Shown: positions 8,613 to 16,028 of the stretch, piece by piece
Layout: each line of letters opens with the position of its first letter
How positions within the stretch are numbered: position 1 is the stretch's first letter
From: Sediminicola sp963974715
Lineage (GTDB): Bacteria > Bacteroidota > Bacteroidia > Flavobacteriales > Flavobacteriaceae
Assembly: GCA_963974715.1 (NCBI GenBank)
Contig: CAXBDK010000007.1
Location: 124,001-188,000 of the forward strand
Reading direction: 5' to 3'
DNA length: 64,000 bases
Notes under the pieces: model-generated
Told to the model about the DNA's origin: nothing
Database searches by the model: none
What the model saw: only the letters and a program-made list of their open reading frames with translations
Program-made: the position numbers and the translations under genes

Positions 8613-11600
8613 TCAGCCCTTTTCGGTAATCCTTAATATATCCCCAAAGACCCCCCTTGCGGTTACAGCGGCACCGGCACCGGCACCCTGTATCACCAAG
8701 GGATTTTCCCCGTACGATTCCGTATAGATCTCAATGATGGAATCGGACCCCTTTACTTGGCCCAGGGCACTCTCCTTTGGCACGGAGACCAACTTTACCT
8801 CCAATACGCCCTTTTCCTGCTGCAGATCTCCCGAAAGATCTCCAACATAACGCAGCACATGTCCCGGTTTCTGTTCCTTTTTAACGGTTTCGAACTGTTT
8901 GTCCAGCAGCTGCAGGTTCTCCAGGAAATAGGGCACATCTCCCGTTCGCAGTTCTTCGGGAATCAGGTTCTGGATGACGATATCGTCAAATTCATTGTGA
9001 AGATCGAGTTCCCGGGCCAAAATTAACAATTTCCTGCCAACATCGTTCCCCGAAAGATCTTCGCGCGCATCCGGTTCCGTATACCCCTTTTCCATTGCCT
9101 CCCTTACAATGGCGGAAAAAGGTTGGTCCTGTTCCGAAAACGTATTGAAGATATAACTCAGCGATCCGGAGAAGACCCCTTTGATACGGGTGATGTTCTC
9201 CCCGGACATATGTAATAACTTGATGGTGTCTATCAACGGCAGTCCCGCTCCCACATTGGTCTCGTACAGATACTGTTTTTGGTGCTTCGCCAGTTCCCTT
9301 CTCAGCGCCCCGTACGCTTCAAAATCCAAGGTGTTCGCAATTTTATTGGAAGAAACAAGATCAAAACCGTTCCTGACAAATTTGGCATAATTGGAAACAA
9401 AATCCTTACTTGCCGTATTGTCCACTGCGATCAAGTTCTCCAAATGGTATTTCTGCGCATAGGCAAATACGTCTTCCATGGTATAAGCTGTGCCTTTCTC
9501 GGCCAAGGAGGTTTTCCAGTTTTTGGATACCCCCCTATGGTTGAAAAGTACTTTTTTGGAATTGGCCACCGCAAATACATGCAGGTTGATCCCATTTCTC
9601 TTTTCAATGTTCTTGGCAGATCTTAAAATTTGGTCGATCAGCGTGCCTCCCACATTTCCATGTCCGAAAATTGCGATGTTCACCTTTTTGCTGATTCCAA
9701 AAATCTGGCCGTGCATAACGTTCAGGGCCTTATGGAGGTCTACCTTTCGCACCACCAAACTTACGTTCTTCCCGGAAACGGTATTGTTGAACAGCAGGGG
9801 AACGATCTGGTTCTTTATAAGGGCATTGTAGGGTTTATGGAAGGTGCTGAGGTCCTGTCCCACAATGGATACTACCGAAACATTATCCACTACCGTGATC
9901 ATATTGATATCCTGGGAATGGAAATCCCGCTCAAATTCGGCCTCTAGGGCAGATTTTGCCAACAATGCCCTGTTTGCGGCCACCACAAGCCCTATTCCCC
10001 TTTCAGAGGAACCTTGGGAAATAATGCTGACACTGATCTTATTGTCTCCCAAGGCCTTAAAGATACGTGCATCCACTCCCGACTTGCCCAAAAGTCCACG
10101 GCCTTCCAAGTTGATCAAGGCCATATTTTCGATTACCGAAAGCGATTTTATACCTTCCTTGTCGGTCTTGGCGCTAATGAGCGTCCCTTCATTATCGTTG
10201 TTGAAGGTATTGAGTATCCGCAATGGAATGTTCTTTTCAATAAGGGGGATGATGGTCTTGGCATGTAAAATGGTGGCCCCAAAATTGGCCAGTTCATTGG
10301 CTTCCCCATATGAGAGTTCCGAGATCCGTTTGGCATCCGGCACCAGATCCGGATTGGCAGTAAATATACCATCTACATGGGTATAGCTCTGCAATTCCTC
10401 CGCATTGAGGAAATTGGCCAAGAGCGAAGCCGAATAGTTACTGCCGTTCCTGCCTAGGGTGGTGGTGGCATTTTCCACGGTGGAAGCAATAAAACCGGTA
10501 AAGATAGGCACGATGTCCGATCCAAATCTAGCAAATTCCTGTACCACATTGTCACGTGAAAGTGCTTCCAATACCTGGGCATCGCCAAAATTGGCATCCG
10601 TCTTTATGAGCTTTCTGGCATCTACGGCCCTTGCCTGTACCCCTGCTTGCAACAAGAGTCCGCTGACAAGTTTAACGGATATGAGCTCTCCGTACGATAG
10701 TACCTGATCTTTTATCTTGGCGCTATAGTCGCCCAATAGTAAAACCCCTTCCAACAATCGGTACAATTCCGCAAACTCCTGTTCCAAGTCTACCTGATCA
10801 TAGGTATGGACCTGGTAGTTCCTAAAGTTTTCAAAATCCTTATCTATGGATTTCCCTTTGGAAGCTTTTTCCAAAAGATATTCCAATTGATCGGTGGCCT
10901 TGTCCCGGGCGGAAAGTACCACTGCAATATTTTCCCCTTCCGCAACTTTGTCAGCAATAATTTCCAGGACCCTGTTGAGTCCGTCACCGTTGGCAAGGGA
11001 CCTCCCCCCAAACTTTAGTACCTTTATTTTTTTTGCGTTCCCATTCTGGTCGAAGATGCCTTTTAGAAGTTCCTGTACCTGATCGAACTCGATCAGAAAG
11101 GCATCGTGCCCATGGAGCGAATGGATTTCGCCGTAGGTTACCTTACTATTGGCCTGGGCCCACTGCCGAAAGGTCTCCTTGTTCTCCTTTGCCGTAAAGA
11201 ACAGATCCGAATCCACTCCTATGATATGTATGTTGGTATCGCTCTTTTGAAGTTTTAAAAATGCTTCCTCCCCATTGCGGGTAACATCTATGGTCTTCAA
11301 TAATTGGTTCATCAGTTTATAGGCCGATAATTGGAAACGTTCCTGCAATTTATTTCCATGGTGCAGCAACCAACTTTCCACGTTAAAGACCTGCAGCTCC
11401 ATATTGGTGCTCCTCTGAAAACGCTCCTTGAAGGATTCTGGGGTTCGGTAGCACAGCATGGCGTGCATACGTGCATCCTGTACCGGATGTTTGGAATTTA
11501 TGAGAAACTGTTCCTGTATCTGACAATTGGCGATGAGCCAGTCGGTCGACTTCCAGTCCGATGCCACAGGTATCAAATGTTGTGTAAGGCCAGGATTCAG

Positions 11601-11999
11601 TGCGGCCATTTCCCATGCGATGCCCCCGCCCAAGGACCCGCCTATGAGCGCATACAACTTATTTATTCCCAACGCCTCCAGGCCCATCAGAAAAATTTGG
11701 GCCATGTCCCTTGCCACAAAGTCCTTATAGTTTTCAATGACAAAACCATCATATCCATTGCCCGGGACATTGAAACAGCAAACGGTATATTTTTTGGTGT
11801 CTATGCATTTGCCTTCCCCAATGAGTGCGGACCACCAGCCTTTTTCCCCGGCTACATCAGAATTGCCGGTAAGGGCATGGTTTACCATCACAATGGGGGC
11901 CGTGTGCAATTCCGGCCCAAAAAGCTGATAGGAGAGGGAAATATCGAGCGAACTTCCGCTATAGGTAGTGTAATCTTTTATCTTTAAATGATGTAACAT
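8613..11999 (-). CDS. thrA: Trifunctional fusion: MetX-like homoserine acyltransferase + aspartokinase + homoserine dehydrogenase
   Basis: 1128 residues in three parts. Residues 1 to ~320 are an alpha/beta hydrolase of the MetX type, with catalytic candidates Ser122 (GGSLGG), Asp265 (DSDLFF) and His298 (HGHDAFL). Residues ~325-760 are an aspartokinase (KVLKFGGRSLANGDG) followed by ACT regulatory repeats. From ~765 the homoserine dehydrogenase begins (NAD(P) motif IAIFGHGNVGG), with VSSNKIAN and GVFSGSLSYIFNTF later. It can thus phosphorylate aspartate, reduce the semialdehyde to homoserine, and acylate homoserine for methionine synthesis. Only the aspartate-semialdehyde dehydrogenase step is missing. 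It sits between two sulfhydrylase genes in the methionine operon. Confidence 0.93.
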   Translation of the reverse strand: MLHHLKIKDYTTYSGSSLDISLSYQLFGPELHTAPIVMVNHALTGNSDVAGEKGWWSALIGEGKCIDTKKYTVCCFNVPGNGYDGFVIENYKDFVARDMAQIFLMGLEALGINKLYALIGGSLGGGIAWEMAALNPGLTQHLIPVASDWKSTDWLIANCQIQEQFLINSKHPVQDARMHAMLCYRTPESFKERFQRSTNMELQVFNVESWLLHHGNKLQERFQLSAYKLMNQLLKTIDVTRNGEEAFLKLQKSDTNIHIIGVDSDLFFTAKENKETFRQWAQANSKVTYGEIHSLHGHDAFLIEFDQVQELLKGIFDQNGNAKKIKVLKFGGRSLANGDGLNRVLEIIADKVAEGENIAVVLSARDKATDQLEYLLEKASKGKSIDKDFENFRNYQVHTYDQVDLEQEFAELYRLLEGVLLLGDYSAKIKDQVLSYGELISVKLVSGLLLQAGVQARAVDARKLIKTDANFGDAQVLEALSRDNVVQEFARFGSDIVPIFTGFIASTVENATTTLGRNGSNYSASLLANFLNAEELQSYTHVDGIFTANPDLVPDAKRISELSYGEANELANFGATILHAKTIIPLIEKNIPLRILNTFNNDNEGTLISAKTDKEGIKSLSVIENMALINLEGRGLLGKSGVDARIFKALGDNKISVSIISQGSSERGIGLVVAANRALLAKSALEAEFERDFHSQDINMITVVDNVSVVSIVGQDLSTFHKPYNALIKNQIVPLLFNNTVSGKNVSLVVRKVDLHKALNVMHGQIFGISKKVNIAIFGHGNVGGTLIDQILRSAKNIEKRNGINLHVFAVANSKKVLFNHRGVSKNWKTSLAEKGTAYTMEDVFAYAQKYHLENLIAVDNTASKDFVSNYAKFVRNGFDLVSSNKIANTLDFEAYGALRRELAKHQKQYLYETNVGAGLPLIDTIKLLHMSGENITRIKGVFSGSLSYIFNTFSEQDQPFSAIVREAMEKGYTEPDAREDLSGNDVGRKLLILARELDLHNEFDDIVIQNLIPEELRTGDVPYFLENLQLLDKQFETVKKEQKPGHVLRYVGDLSGDLQQEKGVLEVKLVSVPKESALGQVKGSDSIIEIYTESYGENPLVIQGAGAGAAVTARGVFGDILRITEKG

Positions 12000-12052
12000 A
12001 TGGGTAATTTAAACCGGTACTTACTTTAGATCGCTGCTTTATCGCCGTACTC

Positions 12053-13327
12053 TTACAATTTGGAAAAGGCGTTTATCAAATCGGCCTTTAGATCTTCCAG
12101 ATGTTCCAAGCCCACCGATAGCCGTATAAGGTCCTTCCCGACCCCTGTCGAAGTTTGTGCGGCCTCGTCCAGTTGTTGGTGGGTGGTACTTGCGGGGTGG
12201 ATGATAAGCGACTTGGTATCCCCAATGTTTGCCAAAAGGGAGAACAACTTGGTATTGTCCGCTATTATCTTAGCCGATGTATACCCACCCTTTACGGCAA
12301 AGGTAACAATACTGCTCTGTCCTTTTGGAAGGTACTTTTGGGCCAATGTATGATAGGCACTGCTCTGAAGCCCTGGGTAGTTTACCCAAAGTACCTCTTC
12401 TCTGGTTTCCAGCCATTTTGCAAGGGCCAGGGCATTTTCGCTGTGTTTTGCCATCCTGATTTCCAAGGTTTCAAGTCCCTGTATGATCTGAAAAGCGTTG
12501 AACGGGCTCAATGCGGCCCCGTAATCCCGTAGGCCTTCGATACGCACCTTGGCAATAAATGCCGCGGCCCCAATGGCTTCGTGGTAGATCAGGCCATGGT
12601 AACCTGGCGAAGGTTGGGTAAACTCGGGGAACTTGCCACTGCTCCAATCAAAGGTACCTGCATCCACAATGGCACCGCCCAATGCCGTTCCATTGCCATT
12701 GATAAACTTGGTAAGTGAATGGATCACTATGTTGGCCCCATACGCTATAGGGTTCAGCAAGGCCGGACTCGCCACTGTATTGTCCACTATAAAGGGGATC
12801 TTGGCCGCTTTGGCCACTTTTGAAATGGCCTGGAGGTCCAATACATCCAATTTGGGGTTGCCCAGTGATTCCACAAAAATGGTGCGTGTATTGTCCTGAA
12901 GGGCCTTTTCAAAATTTTTGGGGTCCGAAGGGTCCACAAAGGTGGTGGTAATACCCAATCTGGGAAGGGTTACGCTCAACAGATTGTAGGTGCCGCCATA
13001 AAGGCTATTGGAGGCCACCAAATGATCTCCCGCCTTTAAGAGCACCAAGAGGGCGGTTGCTATGGCCGCTGTTCCGGAGGCCGTTACCACCGCTGCAATG
13101 CCCCCTTCCAGAACGGCAAGCCGCTGTTCAAGGATATCGTTGGTGGGATTATTGATCCTGGTATAGATATTTCCAGGTTCGGCAAGGGCGAACAAGTTGG
13201 CCGCATGGTCCGAATCTCGGAAAACGTAGGCTGTGCTCTGATAAATGGGGACCGCCCTGGTACCCCCGTTTAAAGCAACGTCGTGGCCTGCATGGAGCGC
13301 ATTGGTGGAAAACTTTTGATCGTTCAT
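12053..13327 (-). CDS. metY: O-acetylhomoserine sulfhydrylase
   Basis: 424 residues from the ATG at 13327 (MNDQKFSTNALHAGHD). A PLP enzyme that joins O-acetylhomoserine and sulfide to give homocysteine. It has the MetY hallmarks GGTRAVPIYQSTAYVF, the SLYGGTYNL loop and PLP lysine K207 in IHSLTKFINGNG. The later KYLPKGQSSIVTFAVKGG region is also family-typical. It is the first gene behind the SAM-I riboswitch, so high SAM should lower its expression. Having both MetY and MetZ in one run gives two parallel routes for sulfide incorporation. Confidence 0.95.
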   Translation of the reverse strand: MNDQKFSTNALHAGHDVALNGGTRAVPIYQSTAYVFRDSDHAANLFALAEPGNIYTRINNPTNDILEQRLAVLEGGIAAVVTASGTAAIATALLVLLKAGDHLVASNSLYGGTYNLLSVTLPRLGITTTFVDPSDPKNFEKALQDNTRTIFVESLGNPKLDVLDLQAISKVAKAAKIPFIVDNTVASPALLNPIAYGANIVIHSLTKFINGNGTALGGAIVDAGTFDWSSGKFPEFTQPSPGYHGLIYHEAIGAAAFIAKVRIEGLRDYGAALSPFNAFQIIQGLETLEIRMAKHSENALALAKWLETREEVLWVNYPGLQSSAYHTLAQKYLPKGQSSIVTFAVKGGYTSAKIIADNTKLFSLLANIGDTKSLIIHPASTTHQQLDEAAQTSTGVGKDLIRLSVGLEHLEDLKADLINAFSKL

Positions 13328-13449
13328 GATGCTATCTTTTAATTTATTTTCGCATAGATTAAAAAAAGCCAAACCCCTTTATCCCATTGCGGGACAGGTA
13401 AAATCAAAAAAGTTAAAAAGAAAGGACAATTACAAAGGTAATTTGTTTT

Positions 13450-13566
13450 TGTTATCTGCCACTTTTGCCATTACTGGCATTTTGGTAGAATTTAGCACCT
13501 TCATTGCACAGGGCAAAGGGTTGCTAAGGCTTCACTGGGTCTATTCCCTCCGCCTTTCTTGATAAC
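13450..13566 (-). promoter_or_regulatory. SAM-I (S-box) riboswitch
   Basis: Read on the minus strand, the leader of metY shows S-box features in order: the P1 strand GTTATC, the AAGAAAGGCGGAGGGA segment, GACCCAGTGAAGCCTTAGC, AACC, GGTGCTAAATTCTACC, a P4 hairpin TGCCA/TGGCA, and the closing P1 strand GATAAC. The two P1 strands pair perfectly. The aptamer ends 123 nt before the metY start. A short AATTAC/GTAATT hairpin follows, but I see no convincing terminator, so the mode (transcription or translation) is open. Known SAM-I aptamers switch methionine genes off when SAM is high. Confidence 0.93.
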
Positions 13567-13596
13567 CATTCAATACGTGTTTGAACTTTTGGTATG

Positions 13597-13604
13597 CAAA
13601 TATA
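13597..13604 (-). promoter_or_regulatory. -7 promoter box for the metY riboswitch transcript
   Basis: TATATTTG on the minus strand matches the Bacteroidota -7 consensus TAnnTTTG exactly. Transcription would start about 24 nt before the riboswitch. No clean TTG is present at the -33 spacing; TTA is the nearest. Apart from this box and the riboswitch, the 13328-13644 gap holds nothing else I can name. Confidence 0.6.
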
Positions 13605-13644
13605 GGTGCTGAAAATTTTAATTTCCTAATATTTTATAAAAATT

Positions 13645-14901
13645 TTATATTCCAAAGGCGGATTTCACCGTATCCACCATGTCCAATTTTTCCCATGTGA
13701 ACAGTTCCACCTCTTTCTCAACCCTTCCGTTATAGGGGGATTCGAATATTTTGGTAATCGTCTGTGGTTCTTTCCCCATATGTCCGTATGCCGCCGTTTC
13801 CAAATAGATGGGATTGCGTAATTTTAACCTTTCCTCAATGGCAAATGGCCTCATATCGAACAATTGGGCAACTTTTTTGGCAATTTCCCCATCGGTCAGC
13901 CCCAAGTTGGAGGTCCCATAGGTATCCACAAAGATAGAAGTGGGTTTTACCACGCCGATCGCATAACTTACCTGTACCAACATTTCGTCGGCAACCCCTG
14001 CCGCCACTAGGTTCTTGGCCGCATGTCGGGCTGCATAGGCAGCGCTCCTGTCTACCTTGCTCGGATCTTTCCCGCTGAAGGCACCTCCTCCATGGGCACC
14101 CTTTCCGCCGTACGTATCCACTATGATCTTTCTGCCCGTAAGCCCGGTATCCCCATGGGGCCCCCCGATCACAAATTTACCGGTCGGGTTTATATGGTAG
14201 GTAATATCGCCTTCAAAAAGCTGCTGGATATTTTGGGGCAATTGCGCCTTTACCCGTGGAATCAGCTTTTCCAGAATATCGCTTTTGATCTGGGCCAGCA
14301 TGGTCGAATCTTCCTTGTGGAAAGCGTCGTGCTGAGTGGAGACCACTATGGTATCTATACGTTGTGGAACATTGTTGTCCGAGTATTCTATGGTCACCTG
14401 TGCTTTGGCATCCGGGCGCAAATAGGTTATTTCCCGGGATTCCCTTCGCAAAAGTGCCAATTCCTGCAAGATCTTATGGGAAATATCAAGTGCCAAGGGC
14501 ATATAGTTCTGTGTTTCCTTGGTGGCATAACCGAACATCATTCCTTGATCTCCCGCTCCCTGTTCCTCCTTAGAGCCCCGATCTACCCCTTGGTTTATAT
14601 CCTGTGACTGTTCATGGATAAGGGAAATGACCCCACATGAATCCCCGCTGAACTGGTACTCACCCTTGGTGTACCCAATTTTATTGATAATGTCCCTCGC
14701 TATTTGCTGTACATCCAAATAGGTTCCGCTCCTGACCTCGCCCGCCAGAACTACCTGACCCGTGGTGACCAATGTCTCACAGGCAACCTTGCTTTCCGAA
14801 TCAAATGCCAGGAAATTGTCCAAAAGGGCATCGCTTATCTGATCTGCTATCTTATCCGGGTGTCCCTCACTAACGGATTCCGAGGTGAATAAATACGCCA
14901 T
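13645..14901 (-). CDS. metK: S-adenosylmethionine synthetase
   Basis: 418 residues. It makes SAM from methionine and ATP. The family motifs are complete: FTSESVSEGHPDKIADQISD at the N-terminus, the ATP-binding GAGDQGMMFGYA, and the GGGAFSGKDPSKVDRS P-loop-like segment. Other methionine genes follow on the same strand, but the SAM-I leader and its own promoter separate it from metY. It has a strong promoter and a structured leader that resembles a SAM-II riboswitch, so it is probably regulated by its own product. Confidence 0.97.
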   Translation of the reverse strand: MAYLFTSESVSEGHPDKIADQISDALLDNFLAFDSESKVACETLVTTGQVVLAGEVRSGTYLDVQQIARDIINKIGYTKGEYQFSGDSCGVISLIHEQSQDINQGVDRGSKEEQGAGDQGMMFGYATKETQNYMPLALDISHKILQELALLRRESREITYLRPDAKAQVTIEYSDNNVPQRIDTIVVSTQHDAFHKEDSTMLAQIKSDILEKLIPRVKAQLPQNIQQLFEGDITYHINPTGKFVIGGPHGDTGLTGRKIIVDTYGGKGAHGGGAFSGKDPSKVDRSAAYAARHAAKNLVAAGVADEMLVQVSYAIGVVKPTSIFVDTYGTSNLGLTDGEIAKKVAQLFDMRPFAIEERLKLRNPIYLETAAYGHMGKEPQTITKIFESPYNGRVEKEVELFTWEKLDMVDTVKSAFGI

Positions 14902-14964
14902 ATTTCCAATTGTTTTACAAGTCCGGATCGACGTATTGCATTAAAGAAGTGTACTGCTCAAAAT

Positions 14965-15052
14965 ACAGCAGGAACTGCTTTAGCATTTTTGATAATGCCC
15001 GTTCAACAGGGCACTACAAGAGGTTGCAATCAGTCAAATCCTTCCTCCTTAC
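14965..15052 (-). promoter_or_regulatory. Candidate SAM-II-like (long-loop) riboswitch upstream of metK
   Basis: On the minus strand: P1 strand AGGAGG (15049-15044) pairs with CCTCTT. The enclosed loop contains GATTTGACTGATTGCA, which matches the SAM-II loop pattern GAUUUaaCC...UUGCA. After an extra hairpin (TGCCC/GGGCA), the downstream segment reads AATGCTAAAGCAGTTCC, matching the SAM-II UGCUAAA..GG side. GACTG in the loop can pair with CAGTT downstream to form the expected pseudoknot. The extra hairpin makes the connecting loop longer than in classical SAM-II, as I recall for a Bacteroidota variant. It begins within a few bases of the predicted transcription start. Confidence 0.68.
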
Positions 15053-15063
15053 ATTAATGGGCG

Positions 15064-15093
15064 CAAAAGTAACGGAAATCATTTTGACCGCAA
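15064..15093 (-). promoter_or_regulatory. metK promoter
   Basis: On the minus strand a TTG (15093-15091) is followed, after 19 bases, by TACTTTTG (15071-15064). This is a full match to the Bacteroidota -33 TTG / -7 TAnnTTTG promoter. The start point falls about 6 nt upstream of the SAM-II-like element. Confidence 0.75.
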
Positions 15094-15343
15094 AAATGTT
15101 TAACAACAATTTGCCCCTCATAAGAAATTAAACTTTGCCACGTTTAAAATAGGTGCATGGAAGAAATACAAAAGTTATCATTTAGGGACATGATGGTGCC
15201 AATTATCCTAAATGTGGCCCAAGGTTCTTTTTTCATCGTATATTATATCAAACATTTTTTCGGGATACCGATATCTTGTATATTGTGCCCCCCCGACTTT
15301 TTGAACGCGTAAACACTACCATTAACAATAAACACTTACCAAT
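15094..15343. other. Intergenic stretch between metK promoter and deoxynucleoside kinase
   Basis: The rest of the 442-bp gap holds no credible ORF on either strand. I found no perfect TAnnTTTG box directed at the kinase gene; the AT-rich stretch around 15240-15290 is the likeliest promoter area. No structured RNA is recognised here. Confidence 0.5.
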
Positions 15344-15958
15344 ATGCACATTGCGGTCGCCGGAAATATAGGAGCAGGAAAGACAACACTGACCCGATTA
15401 CTGGCAAAACACTATAAATGGGAGGCCCATTTTGAAGATGTGGTGGACAACCCCTATCTGGATGATTTTTACAATCAGATGGAACGATGGAGCTTTAACC
15501 TTCAGATTTATTTTTTGAACAGTCGGTACCGGCAGATCTTACAGATTCGTGAAAGCGGCAAAAGCATCATACAAGACCGCACCATCTATGAGGATGCGTT
15601 TATTTTTGCGCCCAACTTGCATGCCATGGGATTGATGACCAATAGGGATTTCAGCAATTACTCCAGCCTTTTTGAACTGATGGAGACCTTGGTACAGCCC
15701 CCGGATCTTTTGATCTATCTGCGCAGTTCCATTCCCAATTTGGTCAACCAGATACATAAAAGGGGCAGGGATTATGAAAACACCATTTCCATTGACTACC
15801 TCAGCCGATTGAACGAACGTTATGAGGCGTGGGCAGAAGGTTATGAAAAGGGCAAGCTGTTGATCATAGATGTGGACAAGGTGGATTTTGTCGACAATCC
15901 CGAAGATCTGGGCCTGGTCATCAACCGGATCGACGCCGAGATAAACGGACTCTTCTGA
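15344..15958 (+). CDS. Deoxynucleoside kinase
   Basis: 204 residues of the dNK family, which phosphorylates deoxynucleosides in nucleotide salvage. P-loop GNIGAGKTT starts at residue 7. QDRTIYEDAFIFA is the family's DRS-like motif, and the arginine-rich lid lies in KRGRDYEN. The preferred base cannot be told from the sequence. It stands alone, followed by a strong two-way terminator. A second dNK domain is found in this window, fused to HPPK at 59278-60417. Confidence 0.92.
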   Translation: MHIAVAGNIGAGKTTLTRLLAKHYKWEAHFEDVVDNPYLDDFYNQMERWSFNLQIYFLNSRYRQILQIRESGKSIIQDRTIYEDAFIFAPNLHAMGLMTNRDFSNYSSLFELMETLVQPPDLLIYLRSSIPNLVNQIHKRGRDYENTISIDYLSRLNERYEAWAEGYEKGKLLIIDVDKVDFVDNPEDLGLVINRIDAEINGLF

Positions 15959-15970
15959 ACTATACCATAT

Positions 15971-16008
15971 GAAATGGGCCGACCAAAAAATTTTGGTCGG
16001 CCCATTTC
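15971..16008. terminator. Bidirectional terminator between the dNK gene and hppA
   Basis: A perfect 18-bp inverted repeat with a 2-base loop. Each arm carries a GC core (GGGCCGACC) flanked by A/T runs. It lies between two convergent genes and can serve both. Confidence 0.85.
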
Positions 16009-16028
16009 GTTAGGTCATATTCCTTGTA

